A DNA stretch of 64,000 bases from Psychrobacillus sp044762655 (GTDB lineage: Bacteria > Bacillota > Bacilli > Bacillales_A > Planococcaceae), in contig NZ_JBIWER010000003.1 in the NCBI RefSeq assembly GCF_044762655.1, positions 186,001 to 250,000 on the forward strand, written 5' to 3'. Both the position numbers and the translations under genes were made by a program. The notes below the pieces were generated by a model. That model ran no database searches. It was not told the origin of the DNA and worked only from the letters and a program-made list of their open reading frames with translations. Positions 26,318 through 35,804 of this stretch are shown one piece after another. Every line of letters starts with the position of its first letter. Position 1 is the stretch's first letter.

Positions 26318-27606
26318 TGTTCCTCTGCCTCCAACTTTGTTGAACTAGTCTTTATTTGATCTATTAATGAACTGAATGGTACTAATTCTTGATTTCCAGT
26401 TGATAAATCCTTTAACATCGCACTATCTTTTTCTAATTCATCATCACCGATTACTAATACATATTTTGCTTTTAGACGATCAGCTGATTTCATTTGAGTT
26501 TTCATTTTACGATCTAAATAATCCATCTCTGCAGTAATTTTATGCTGTCTTAACTGATACGTGAGCTCTACTGCTTTTTTCTTTGCAGCTTCTCCTAAAC
26601 CAATTACGTAGACATCTAATGTAGATACCTCGGACCATTCATTATTTTCTGCTGCAATAGCTAACAATAATCTTTCAATACTCATAGCAAAGCCGATTCC
26701 AGGTGCATCAGGTCCACCTAGTTCTTCCACTAATCCGTTATATCTTCCACCACCAGCAAGCGTTGTAATTGCGCCAAAGCCTTCAGCTGCACTCATAATT
26801 TCAAATGCAGTATGGTTATAATAATCTAAGCCACGCACTAAATTAGGATCTATCTCAAACGGAATATTTAAAATTGTTAAGTATTCTTTTACTTTTTCGA
26901 AATAAGCAGCCGATTCTTCATTTAAAAAATCTGCTAAAGAAGGTGCCGTTTTCATCAACTGGTGATCACGATCTACCTTACAATCCAAAATACGTAATGG
27001 ATTTTTTTGTAATCTATTTTGACAGTCTGAGCAAAACTCTTCAATATGTGGTTCGAAGTGAGCAACTAATGCTGCTTTGTGTGCCACTCGACTTTCTGTG
27101 TCCCCAAGGGAATTAATCACTAGTTTTAGCTTCTTCAATCCTGCGTTTTGATAGACTGACATTGCTAAAGAAATAACTTCCGCATCAATAGCTGGATCTG
27201 CACTTCCAATTGCTTCAATCCCAAACTGTACAAATTGGCGATATCTGCCTGCTTGTTGACGTTCGTAGCGGAACATTGGTCCCATATAATAAAGCTTCAC
27301 AGGCTGATCTGGATAACCGAACATTTTATGTTCAACAAACGCTCTTACAGTTGACGCCGTGCCTTCCGGACGCAATGTAAGGGAACGATTTCCTCTGTCT
27401 TGGAATGTGTACATTTCTTTTTGAACAATATCCGTCGTATCTCCAACACTTCTAGTAAATAAATCAGTATGCTCAAAAACAGGGGTTCTAATTTCTTTGT
27501 ACTGATACATACGACATTGTTCTCTAATTAGTTCTTCAACTGCTTGCCATTTACCAGTTTCTGCTGGCAAAATGTCTTGTGTTCCTCTAGGTACTTTAAT
27601 ATCCAT
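26314..27606 (-). CDS. hisS: Histidine--tRNA ligase
   Basis: Class II synthetase charging tRNA-His. 430 residues from the ATG placed 9 nt after AAAGGGG, giving the usual start MDIKVPRGTQDILP; upstream extensions lack a site. Seen: motif 2 TLRPEGTASTVRAF and MFRYERQQAGRYRQF, the histidine signatures LVRGLDYYNHTAFE and TLAGGGRYNGL, motif 3 GIGFAMSIERLLL, and the anticodon-binding domain from about residue 335. First gene of hisS-aspS. Confidence 0.96.
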   Translation of the reverse strand: MDIKVPRGTQDILPAETGKWQAVEELIREQCRMYQYKEIRTPVFEHTDLFTRSVGDTTDIVQKEMYTFQDRGNRSLTLRPEGTASTVRAFVEHKMFGYPDQPVKLYYMGPMFRYERQQAGRYRQFVQFGIEAIGSADPAIDAEVISLAMSVYQNAGLKKLKLVINSLGDTESRVAHKAALVAHFEPHIEEFCSDCQNRLQKNPLRILDCKVDRDHQLMKTAPSLADFLNEESAAYFEKVKEYLTILNIPFEIDPNLVRGLDYYNHTAFEIMSAAEGFGAITTLAGGGRYNGLVEELGGPDAPGIGFAMSIERLLLAIAAENNEWSEVSTLDVYVIGLGEAAKKKAVELTYQLRQHKITAEMDYLDRKMKTQMKSADRLKAKYVLVIGDDELEKDSAMLKDLSTGNQELVPFSSLIDQIKTSSTKLEAEEQ

Positions 27607-27635
27607 GGCAATTGCCCCTTTCTTGAATGCATAAT

Positions 27636-27755
27636 AGAAAAGCTTAAGCGCCCTGCTTAGACCCAAGAAGCTGCTCTCAGGTCCGAATCGAAAGCATCTT
27701 TCCAGCTTTCAAACGAGGAACTAAAAGCGACCTCGAGGACTGGGTGCTGAAGCTA
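27636..27755 (+). repeat. Intergenic repeat, family B, in the hisS leader
   Basis: Begins AAGCGCCCTGCTTAGACCC and ends AAGCGACCTCGAGGACTGGG then TGCTGAAGCTAAAC. Its 3' end matches the second copy near 45.7 kb (AGCGAC, then CTAGGCGCTGGAG). It lies between the hisS T-box terminator and the hisS start codon. Confidence 0.6.
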
Positions 27756-27772
27756 AACATATAAAAAAGCCC

Positions 27773-28033
27773 TCATCCCCTGCTAAAAATAGCAAGGGAC
27801 GAGAGCTTATATAAGCTTCCGCGGTTCCACCCTAGTTGGTCATAAATAATGACCCTCTCGATTCTGGATAACGGCCAGTTCCGTTTCTGCCTACTAAAGA
27901 AAAATCTCTTTCGACAAAAATCCTCTCGAATGTTGTTCACTGAATGCGTATGCAGGAAAGATTTCAGCCACGTCTTTCCCTCTCTTATCATTCGTTTTAA
28001 ACAGCTACTTTTTCGGTCATCGGTTTGTTTTAG
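27773..28033 (-). promoter_or_regulatory. T-box leader of hisS-aspS
   Basis: The T-box sequence AGGGTGGAACCGCG is at 27819-27832 on the minus strand, followed by a terminator hairpin (AGCTCTCGTCCC / GGGATGAGGGCT) and T-run ending near 27773. Stem I begins with an AGTA loop motif and a GGAAAGA / TCTTTCC apical stem. I could not fix the specifier: a CAT (His) triplet and a GAG triplet both lie where it should be, depending on how the lower helix is drawn. Confidence 0.92.
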
Positions 28034-28039
28034 TTTTTG

Positions 28040-28069
28040 ATTATACTTTATCTTAATGACGTAAGACAA
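28040..28069 (-). promoter_or_regulatory. Promoter of the hisS-aspS leader
   Basis: TTGTCT (28064-28069), 18-bp spacer, perfect TATAAT (28040-28045). The predicted start near 28033 places the T-box stem I right at the 5' end. Confidence 0.75.
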
Positions 28070-28142
28070 ATAAGTCAACCCTTTTGAAGAAAAGGTAGAA
28101 TTTTTTCGCTAGACTATTTACAATGAGAATAGAGGTGATTCA

Positions 28143-29693
28143 ATGAACGCTAAAATAATACATAAAATGACCATAATTTTTTTATCTGCATTTTTACTTA
28201 TGCCATACTTACAAGCAGACGCCCAGGAAAATGAAGTTAGCGTAAATGTAACTTCATTAAAAGTAAGATCAGGTCCCGGTATAACATATGATACGATCGG
28301 TGCTGTTACAAAAAATGACAAATTAAACGTAATCGGCAAAGAAAATGATTGGCTTCAAATTAATTTTGGAAGTACCACTGGGTGGGTTGCTAGTTGGTAC
28401 ACAACAAAGGAATCTCTTGAGTTTACGAACAAACAAATTATTTCAAAGGTAAATCGTTTAAATGTACGTACAGAACCTACAACCTCTTCCGCAGTTATTG
28501 GTCAATTACAAGAGGGCGATTCTGCGAATGCGTACAGATCTCAAGCGGATTGGATTGAAATAGACTTTCAAGGTAGAAAAGGTTGGATAAATCAATCCTA
28601 TATTACTATAACAGAGCAAACAAAAAACAAAGATACGTCCTTGCCTTCAAGTGAAAATATATTTGAGGTTTCAGTCAATGCACTAAATGTTCGGTCTAAA
28701 GCCGATTTAACTTCCAAGAAAATAGGAAAGGCCTATAAGGGTGATAAATTTCCTGTTATTGACTCGGTTCATAATTGGGTGAAAGTTGAACTAGAAAACG
28801 GAGACGAAGGATGGTTGTACAGTTTTTATGGAACATTATCGAGTCCTGAAACAACTAAATCCGTAGAAAAAAACGGCACTATTACTATTCTCTATAATGG
28901 AACAAACCTCCGTTCCGAAAGCACAACCAATAGTGAAGTAATCACTAGGGCTGATGCCGGCACTACATTTCCGGTTGCTGAAAAAGTAAATGATTGGTAT
29001 AAAGTAAAAATAAATGATCAAACTGCTTATGTTGCAAGTTGGCTAGTTTCTGCATCATCCACTACATCTAACATTATTGAAACATTTAAAGATAATAACA
29101 ATAAAGAAACAGAGAAAAAAAAGGATATCACTCGTAAAAAAGGCACTTTAAAAGGGCTAACTATTGTCATCGATGCAGGACATGGCGGGAATGACCGTGG
29201 GACAACAGGTGCACTCGGAACAGATGAAAAAGATATTACGTTACTCACTTCAGAATTGCTTTCATCCAAATTACAAGCAGCTGGTGCTAATGTGATTCTA
29301 ACAAGGCAATCGGACGAATATGTAGAGCTCCGTAAACGTGTATCTATTGGACACCAAGTCGATGCGGATGCATTCATTAGCCTTCATTATGACGCGATCG
29401 ATAATAGTTCGGTTAGAGGTTTTACAACATACTATATGCATAGCTACCAAAAAGAGCTCGCTAAGTATGTCCATAATGGGCTTAGTAAAATGATTTCCTT
29501 AAAAAATCGAGGGACACAACCAGGAGATTATTTAGTGTTACGAGAAAATAGACAGAAAGCTATTTTAATCGAGTTAGGGTATTTAAGTAATCCTTCTGAA
29601 GAACGGAATGTGACTACCCAAAACTACCGTGAACAAGCAACACATGGTATTTATAATGGAATTATTAATTACTTTGATGCTCAATTAGATTAA
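28143..29693 (+). CDS. yrvJ: Secreted N-acetylmuramoyl-L-alanine amidase with four SH3b domains (YrvJ-like)
   Basis: Exported wall hydrolase cutting the amide between MurNAc and the stem peptide. 516 residues, close to B. subtilis YrvJ in length and position. N-terminal signal peptide (TIIFLSAFLLMPYLQADAQ). Four bacterial SH3 domains in the first 300 residues, each with a LxVRSGP-like motif (LKVRSGPG, LNVRTEPT, LNVRSKAD, TNLRSEST). A Lys/Glu linker precedes the Amidase_3 domain (about 338-514) with zinc and catalytic residues in VIDAGHGGND, DEKDITL, SLHYDA and ILIELGYLSN. Divergent from hisS; followed by a shared terminator. Confidence 0.93.
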   Translation: MNAKIIHKMTIIFLSAFLLMPYLQADAQENEVSVNVTSLKVRSGPGITYDTIGAVTKNDKLNVIGKENDWLQINFGSTTGWVASWYTTKESLEFTNKQIISKVNRLNVRTEPTTSSAVIGQLQEGDSANAYRSQADWIEIDFQGRKGWINQSYITITEQTKNKDTSLPSSENIFEVSVNALNVRSKADLTSKKIGKAYKGDKFPVIDSVHNWVKVELENGDEGWLYSFYGTLSSPETTKSVEKNGTITILYNGTNLRSESTTNSEVITRADAGTTFPVAEKVNDWYKVKINDQTAYVASWLVSASSTTSNIIETFKDNNNKETEKKKDITRKKGTLKGLTIVIDAGHGGNDRGTTGALGTDEKDITLLTSELLSSKLQAAGANVILTRQSDEYVELRKRVSIGHQVDADAFISLHYDAIDNSSVRGFTTYYMHSYQKELAKYVHNGLSKMISLKNRGTQPGDYLVLRENRQKAILIELGYLSNPSEERNVTTQNYREQATHGIYNGIINYFDAQLD

Positions 29694-29705
29694 CCCTAAT
29701 TTATG

Positions 29706-29758
29706 AAAAAAAGTTGTACAAATTACTCCGTATAAGAGTAATTTATACAACTTTTTTC
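29706..29758. terminator. Bidirectional terminator between yrvJ and dtd
   Basis: Long stem (AAAAAAAGTTGTA and AAATTACTC pairing with GAGTAATTT and TACAACTTTTTT) with A/T tracts on both sides; serves both convergent genes. Confidence 0.9.
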
Positions 29759-29761
29759 TAG

Positions 29762-30199
29762 TTATGCTTCTAACATGATAGTAACTGGACCATCATTCGT
29801 AAAAGTCACGTCCATCATTGCACCAAATACACCCGTTTCTACTTGCAAGCCTTTCGCCTGTAGTTTTTCATTGAAAAGCTCCCATAAAGGTTTAGCAATT
29901 TCTGGTCTAGCTGCCTCTATAAAGCTCGGTCTTCTGCCTTTTCTCGTATCAGCGTATAAAGTAAATTGAGAAACCGACAATATACCGCCATTCACGTGAT
30001 CGATTGAATGGTTCATTTTGCCTTGGTCATCCTCAAATAGACGAAGACCAACCACTTTCTCTACAAGATAATCTATTTCTTTTTCAGAATCTGTTGACGT
30101 AATACCTACTAGCAATAAATAGCCTTTGTCAATTTTACCAGTGACTTGTCCATCCACTGTAACACTTGCATTTTTACAAAGTTGCAGTAACACTTTCAT
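29762..30199 (-). CDS. dtd: D-aminoacyl-tRNA deacylase
   Basis: Removes D-amino acids (and glycine from tRNA-Ala) wrongly attached to tRNA. 145 residues, complete. Seen: LSVSQFTLYADTRKGRRPSF with the catalytic SQF and GRRPSF segments, and the C-terminal TNDGPVTIMLE, whose Gly-Pro forms the chiral-selecting cis motif in trans dimers. It is 26 bp downstream of relA and probably shares its transcript, as in many Firmicutes. Confidence 0.96.
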   Translation of the reverse strand: MKVLLQLCKNASVTVDGQVTGKIDKGYLLLVGITSTDSEKEIDYLVEKVVGLRLFEDDQGKMNHSIDHVNGGILSVSQFTLYADTRKGRRPSFIEAARPEIAKPLWELFNEKLQAKGLQVETGVFGAMMDVTFTNDGPVTIMLEA

Positions 30200-30225
30200 G
30201 AAAAGTTAAACTCCTTTTCTTGCAA

Positions 30226-32418
30226 TTAATTGATAATTCGTTGTACAGAATATATATCAGGTAATTGTTTAATACGATCTGCTATTCTGTTTAAGTGAGC
30301 AGTATTTGAAATAAGAATAGTTAAATGAATTATCGCAATATCATTTTCTGATTTACCAGTTACCGCAGCAATATTCGTTTTAGATTCATTTACTACTTGT
30401 AAAACTTCATTTAACAAGCCAGAACGATCATATGCAGATACTTCAATATCCACTTGATACTCTTTTTTGGTTGTTGTATCTGATCTTACCCATTCAACTT
30501 CAATAATCCGAGAATTAGTGTTATCGTTGTGAACATTTGGACAGTCTGCGCGATGAACTGAAACTCCACGCCCTTTTGTTATAAATCCGACTATTTCATC
30601 CCCTGGGACGGGGCTACAGCAGCGCGATAAGCGAATTAGCATATTCTCAATTCCCTTAACAATCACACCTGACTCTGTTGTCTTATTAACCGTGGGAGCC
30701 TGCATTTCAGTTGTTATCTTCTCTAATGCTTCTTCCTGATCTCGTATCTTCCGCATTTTTTCCGCTAAGCGATTCACTACTTGTTGTGCAGTAATACCAT
30801 TAAAACCTACAGCTGCATATAAGTCTTCTTCACCCGTAAATGCGTATTTATCACATACTCTTTTTATATTTTCATTTGTTAGTACTTCTTTAATATCAAA
30901 ATTTTGGAATTTAATTTCTTTTTCTATTTGTTCTTTTCCTTTAATAACGTTCTCATCACGAACCTGCTTCTTAAAGAACTGTTTTATCTTATTTTTTGCT
31001 TGAGAAGATTGGGCTATTTTAATCCAGTCTCTACTCGGACCAAATGATTGTTTGGAAGTTAACACTTCTATGATGTCCCCTGTTTTTAGCTTTGTATCTA
31101 GTGGAACCATTTTACCGTTAACTTTTGCACCGATTGTTTTATTTCCAACTTCTGAATGTACTCGGTAAGCAAAATCTATTGGAACAGAGCTTGCAGGTAG
31201 TTCTACAACGTCACCTTTTGGTGTGAAAACATAAACCATATCTGAGAATAGATCAAACTTTAAGGATTCCATAAATTCTTCTGCGTTCGAAGATTCATGC
31301 TGATATTCTAAAATTTCTCTAAACCAAGTTAGTTGCGAATCAATTGTTTTTTTATCGGCTTCTACTTTTTTACCTTCTTTATAAGCCCAGTGAGCAGCGA
31401 CACCGAATTCCGCAATATTATGCATTTCCTCCGTGCGGATTTGAACTTCTAAAGGCTCTCCATTTGGACCAATAACAGTTGTATGCAAAGATTGGTATAA
31501 ATTCTGTTTAGGCATCGCGATGTAATCCTTGAAACGCCCAGGCATAGGCTTCCAAAGCGTATGAATAACACCTAGAACGGCATAACAATCTTTAATGCTA
31601 TCTACGATGATTCGCATTGCTAGTAAATCATAGATTTCATTAAATTGTTTGTTTTGGACGATCATTTTACGATAAATACTATAAATATGCTTTGGACGAC
31701 CAGATATATCAGCTTCAACTTCCATTTCACTTAGCTGTTTTCGAATATCTTCCATCACATTATTTAGATAGGATTCACGTTCTGTACGTTTCTTCTTCAT
31801 AAAATTAACTATTCGATAATATTGCTGAGGATTTAAATACCGTAATGCAGTATCCTCTAGCTCCCACTTGACTGCTGAAATACCAAGACGATGAGCAAGT
31901 GGTGCAAATATTTCTAAGGTTTCATTGGAGATTCTACGCTGCTTTTCTTCTGGTAGATGCTTCAAAGTACGCATATTATGTAAACGATCGGCAAGCTTTA
32001 TAAGGATTATACGGATATCTTGCGCCATTGCTATAAACATTTTCCTATGATTTTCGGCCTGCTGTTCTTCTTTAGACATGTACTTAATCTTACCTAATTT
32101 TGTAACGCCCTCTACTAACAGGGCCACTTCTTCGTTAAATTGTTCTACTATATCTTCACGAGTGTATTCTGTATCTTCTACCACATCATGTAAAAAACCA
32201 GCAGCAACGGTTTCTGGATCCATTTGTAAATCAGCAAGAATACCGGCTACTTGAATTGGATGTAGAATATAAGGTTCACCCGAGTTTCGGAATTGTTCTC
32301 TATGTGCATGCTCCGCTAGCGCGTAAGCTTTCTTAACAAAGTTCACATGCTCCTCATTCATATAAGTAAAGAGTGTTTCAAACACATCTTCTGCCGTCTT
32401 CACTTGATCTTTAGCCAT
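30226..32418 (-). CDS. relA: Bifunctional (p)ppGpp synthetase/hydrolase Rel
   Basis: Makes and degrades (p)ppGpp in response to uncharged tRNA on the ribosome. 730 residues: HD hydrolase (FRNSGEPYILHPIQVA, GFLHDVVEDTE around 75-83), synthetase domain (RIIVDSIKDCYAVLGVIH, MPKQNLYQSLHTTVIGP), TGS (VYVFTPKGDVVELPASS), zinc-finger region (CCSPVPGDEIVGFIT), and the C-terminal ACT. Both HD metal residues and synthetase motif are intact, so it is the bifunctional Rel type. AGGTGAG precedes the ATG. Confidence 0.96.
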   Translation of the reverse strand: MAKDQVKTAEDVFETLFTYMNEEHVNFVKKAYALAEHAHREQFRNSGEPYILHPIQVAGILADLQMDPETVAAGFLHDVVEDTEYTREDIVEQFNEEVALLVEGVTKLGKIKYMSKEEQQAENHRKMFIAMAQDIRIILIKLADRLHNMRTLKHLPEEKQRRISNETLEIFAPLAHRLGISAVKWELEDTALRYLNPQQYYRIVNFMKKKRTERESYLNNVMEDIRKQLSEMEVEADISGRPKHIYSIYRKMIVQNKQFNEIYDLLAMRIIVDSIKDCYAVLGVIHTLWKPMPGRFKDYIAMPKQNLYQSLHTTVIGPNGEPLEVQIRTEEMHNIAEFGVAAHWAYKEGKKVEADKKTIDSQLTWFREILEYQHESSNAEEFMESLKFDLFSDMVYVFTPKGDVVELPASSVPIDFAYRVHSEVGNKTIGAKVNGKMVPLDTKLKTGDIIEVLTSKQSFGPSRDWIKIAQSSQAKNKIKQFFKKQVRDENVIKGKEQIEKEIKFQNFDIKEVLTNENIKRVCDKYAFTGEEDLYAAVGFNGITAQQVVNRLAEKMRKIRDQEEALEKITTEMQAPTVNKTTESGVIVKGIENMLIRLSRCCSPVPGDEIVGFITKGRGVSVHRADCPNVHNDNTNSRIIEVEWVRSDTTTKKEYQVDIEVSAYDRSGLLNEVLQVVNESKTNIAAVTGKSENDIAIIHLTILISNTAHLNRIADRIKQLPDIYSVQRIIN

Positions 32419-32477
32419 GCCAACTCACCTGATTTCGTTTTTTATTTCTAAAATAGTATATAAACTATATTGTATAA

Positions 32478-32506
32478 AAAAAAAGAGGGACTTGTAAAGT
32501 CCACCC
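32478..32506 (-). terminator. Intrinsic terminator of apt
   Basis: Stem AGGGTGGACTT / AAGTCCCTC with a bulge and 3-nt loop, followed by nine T on the minus strand. Confidence 0.85.
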
Positions 32507-32547
32507 TAAATAAGCTTGCTAACTGCAAACATTCAGCCCTATAGTGA

Positions 32548-33060
32548 TTAATATTGCATCAACGTACAAATATCGTAGTTTTCTAATTTGTTACGTCCTT
32601 CTAAATACGTAAGTTCTATTAAGAATGCGCAACCCACAACTACTCCACCCAATTCTTCTACTAATCGTATTGTAGCATCTATTGTACCACCTGTCGCTAA
32701 TAAATCATCAACGATTAACACACGTTGTCCTGGTTTAACTGCGTCTTTATGCATTGTTAATACATCTTTACCATACTCTAAACCATACTCAGCGCGAATT
32801 ACCTCGCGAGGAAGTTTCCCCTCTTTACGAACCGGTGCAAAACCAACACCAAGCGCATAAGCAACTGGACATCCTGTGATAAATCCACGAGCTTCAGGTC
32901 CTACAATTACTTCAGCGTTAACTTTTTTTGCATATTCTACAATTTGGTCAGTTGCGTATTTATATGCATCTCCATTATCCATAATGGATGTAATATCCTT
33001 AAAACTAATGCCAGGTTTTGGCCAATCCTCAACTGTTGTTACATATTGCTTTAAATCCAT
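32548..33060 (-). CDS. apt: Adenine phosphoribosyltransferase
   Basis: Salvages adenine to AMP with PRPP. 170 residues: start LKQYVTTVEDWPKPGISFKD, adenine-site hood, and the PRPP-binding VLIVDDLLATGGT at about residues 117-129. Its first 10 bp overlap the end of recJ, and AGGAGGAGC precedes it, so recJ and apt are coupled; relA follows after a terminator. Confidence 0.96.
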   Translation of the reverse strand: MDLKQYVTTVEDWPKPGISFKDITSIMDNGDAYKYATDQIVEYAKKVNAEVIVGPEARGFITGCPVAYALGVGFAPVRKEGKLPREVIRAEYGLEYGKDVLTMHKDAVKPGQRVLIVDDLLATGGTIDATIRLVEELGGVVVGCAFLIELTYLEGRNKLENYDICTLMQY

Positions 33061-35405
33061 ATTTGCTCCTCCTCAGGAACGGTTTGTACTGCTTTTCGCT
33101 CTTCAAACCATTGTTTCAGCTCCACATATGGCGCGTATAATAATTTTTGTTCAAGTTCCATCTGTTTTTCTCGATGTTTGTATGAAGGCGCCTCAGATAA
33201 ATCCTTTTTTGCAAGGTTATCATTGAGCATCAACATCCCATTGTCTATTCTAACAAAATTTAGTTCAAAAAACACCTTCGACATGAAATTAAATGTATTC
33301 TGACTCCAACCAGTATGTTTAGATAATTCGTGAATATGCTGTTTCAATGCAAATGTTTTTCTTTTAGCAAGGAAAGAAAAATACCATTTGAATTGATCTC
33401 TCGTAGGCAAGCCCTCAAAATAAGAGGATTCATTCGTATAGAAATGTGCATATATCCGTTTCCAAGAACGATATTGCAAAAGCTTAATAAGCGATTGCTC
33501 ATTCTCTGGTAAGTCTAACAAAACAATATATTGTGCATGGATAGACTGCTCCAGCAATTCGCTCGCCAAATATAGTTTGCTGTCTATAGTAGAACTAAAA
33601 TATCTAATTGTATCTTCATTAAAAGCGATATATACAGTATCCTCCATTGGAATAAGAGCTTTCCAGCGATTCACTTGGCGTATTCCTCTAATATCAAATA
33701 GTTGCCATTCATCGGTTTTTATATCCTGTATCATCAGCTGTGGTTTTTTGCGTCCATTCCATTCATTGAGCTGTAAATCACCAATAAACGATAATTTAGT
33801 CGTTGGAGCAATTTCATCCGCTAACTGCCCTTTGCCAAATCCAATCGCATCTAAAAGTACTACTCCCTGTTTCAATTCCATTTTCAAATGATTTTGAGCG
33901 GAGCCAATTTTACGGATGGATGAAACTTCTACATGTTCAATGCAATAAACTGGTTTTGCAAAGTCCATGCCGAATGGGGCTAGTCTTTTTAATGATTCAA
34001 TGGATTCTGTAGATATTTCATCCATATCAAGTGGCACATCAATTGCTACAATCGGTATAAGTTGTTCCTCCGTCAAGCTTGTTTTAGCTTGTACATTTAA
34101 CCTCGCACGAAACTCATTCACATTTTCTAAAGGTAACGTCATACCAGCAGCCATAGGATGTCCACCGAAATGGGGGATAATGTCTTGGTTTTTAGCAAGT
34201 TCATTATACATATGGAATCCTTCAATACTACGAGCAGATCCCTTTGCAATATTTTTTTCTTCATCGAATCCTAGTACGATTGCCGGTCTATAGAACTTTT
34301 CCACTAGCTTCGAAGCAACAATACCTAAAACCCCGGGATTCCAGCCGACTTTCCCTACTACAATAACACTTGGTCCTTCCTGAGGTGGAAATTGCTCTAA
34401 TTGCTCCATTGCCTCATCCGTAATTTGCTTGACGATGGCTTGTCGTTCTTTATTTTTTTCATTGAGCATACTAGCTAAAGCAAGTGCGTGGTTTGGATTT
34501 TCTGTTAAAAACAAATCTACACCAGGAGCTGCTTCTCCTAACCGACCTACCGCATTAATACGAGGACCGAACATAAATCCAACGGTTTCTTCATCGATTG
34601 AACGAAGCTCAACCCCACTAACATTTGCCAGTGCTTCAATAGCTATTGAGTCTGATTGCTGCATTTGTTTTAAGCCTTGCTGGACTAAATAGCGATTTTC
34701 TCCTGTTAATGAAACAAGATCTGCTATTGTACCAATCGCAACTAGATAAAAGTAATCCTTTGGAATTTCGCCTAACAAAGCATGCGCCACTTTAAAAGCA
34801 ACTCCTACCCCTGCTAAATGTGGAAAAGGATAGGTTGTATCTTTTAATCCAGGGTGAATTATAATATCAGCCATCGGCAAACTCTCACCAGGTTCATGAT
34901 GGTCGGTCACAATGACGTCCAAACCTAATCCTTTAGCAAATTCAATTTGTTTTAAACCAGAAATACCATTATCAACTGTAATGATTAGATTTACGCCTTC
35001 GTCGAAGGCTTCTTGAAACAGACGTTCACTTGGACCGTAGCCGTCTACAAACCTATTTGGAATCTTATAAATGACATCAGCACCAAGTGATTCTAGTGTT
35101 TTGACTAAGATAGTTGTGCTTGTAATACCATCTGCATCATAATCGCCATACACCATTATTCGTTCTTCCGTATCCACTGCTTGATGCACACGAGCTACCA
35201 GTGCTTCCATACCTGGAAGTAAAAACGGACTATGTAGTTGTTCTTCTGTTACATGTAAAAAGGATTTTGCATCCTCTACACGCACAAATCCTCTAGATGC
35301 CAATACTTTCGCACAAACACTCGGGATGGAAAGTTCTTTTTCTAACATTTCTACTACTTCTATATTAGGCCTTGAAACTTGCCATTTTTTTTGAGATTGA
35401 ATCAT
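33051..35405 (-). CDS. recJ: Single-stranded-DNA-specific exonuclease RecJ
   Basis: 5'-3' exonuclease of recombination and mismatch repair. About 784 residues; the ATG is preferred to a GTG three codons upstream because of spacing to AAGGAA. Seen: DHH-family motifs YGDYDADGITSTT and VTDHHEPGE, GPRINAVGRLGEA, and the DHHA1 motif region PHFGGHPMAAGMTL, followed by the OB domain (about 460-560) and the longer Bacillales-type C-terminal extension (about 570-784), which lacks a recognisable motif. Confidence 0.95.
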   Translation of the reverse strand: MIQSQKKWQVSRPNIEVVEMLEKELSIPSVCAKVLASRGFVRVEDAKSFLHVTEEQLHSPFLLPGMEALVARVHQAVDTEERIMVYGDYDADGITSTTILVKTLESLGADVIYKIPNRFVDGYGPSERLFQEAFDEGVNLIITVDNGISGLKQIEFAKGLGLDVIVTDHHEPGESLPMADIIIHPGLKDTTYPFPHLAGVGVAFKVAHALLGEIPKDYFYLVAIGTIADLVSLTGENRYLVQQGLKQMQQSDSIAIEALANVSGVELRSIDEETVGFMFGPRINAVGRLGEAAPGVDLFLTENPNHALALASMLNEKNKERQAIVKQITDEAMEQLEQFPPQEGPSVIVVGKVGWNPGVLGIVASKLVEKFYRPAIVLGFDEEKNIAKGSARSIEGFHMYNELAKNQDIIPHFGGHPMAAGMTLPLENVNEFRARLNVQAKTSLTEEQLIPIVAIDVPLDMDEISTESIESLKRLAPFGMDFAKPVYCIEHVEVSSIRKIGSAQNHLKMELKQGVVLLDAIGFGKGQLADEIAPTTKLSFIGDLQLNEWNGRKKPQLMIQDIKTDEWQLFDIRGIRQVNRWKALIPMEDTVYIAFNEDTIRYFSSTIDSKLYLASELLEQSIHAQYIVLLDLPENEQSLIKLLQYRSWKRIYAHFYTNESSYFEGLPTRDQFKWYFSFLAKRKTFALKQHIHELSKHTGWSQNTFNFMSKVFFELNFVRIDNGMLMLNDNLAKKDLSEAPSYKHREKQMELEQKLLYAPYVELKQWFEERKAVQTVPEEEQIWI

Positions 35406-35544
35406 TTTATTCACTTCCTTGTAATCTATTATACCTTATCTGAAGTAGACACGTTGTGAAAAAGCAGTTTACTTTAGCATTACAAGATTTTCCAACTAGT
35501 AATAGTTGGTGAAAAGTTATTCCATAAAAGCATATTACAAAGTG

Positions 35545-35767
35545 ACATGGGTACGGCTCGAGCTGAAATTCCGCAGGAACATATTAAGGATCAAAGGCTA
35601 AGAGCGCCACATCGTGGGGCAACACCTTCGTGACCAACATCCTGTTGGCCTGAGGAGATTGAAGCCGTGCCAGCGAAAAGCGTCCACCTGAAATGGAAAT
35701 CATAGCATTATTCATTCTTACAAGTCCCATGACCCATTGTTCATGGGTTATTTTTATATACTTTCTT
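35545..35767 (+). repeat. Family A repeat (copy R5), 5'-truncated, with full tail
   Basis: Plus-oriented: GGGTACGGCTCGAGCTGAA near the left, an unusual central insert with a CCAACA-TCC-TGTTGG hairpin, GGAGATTGAAGCCGTGCC, AAAGCGTCCACCTGAA and GGAAATCATAG (to 35706). The tail (35701-35767) has CCCATGA...TCATGGG followed by TTATTTTTATA, itself terminator-like. It runs up to the lapA terminator. 35406-35544 is AT-rich with nothing else recognised. Confidence 0.7.
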
Positions 35768-35800
35768 AAAAAAACCTTCTGACATAAGTCAAAAGGTTTT
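35768..35800 (-). terminator. Intrinsic terminator of lapA
   Basis: Stem AAAACCTTTTGAC / GTCAGAAGGTTTT with one mismatch, T-run on the minus strand, 5 bp after the lapA stop. Confidence 0.9.
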
Positions 35801-35804
35801 CCAC

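Noticed and set aside
27773..28078. 101-codon frame over the hisS leader
   Set aside because: Coincides with the T-box, which explains the sequence; the protein has no family features.
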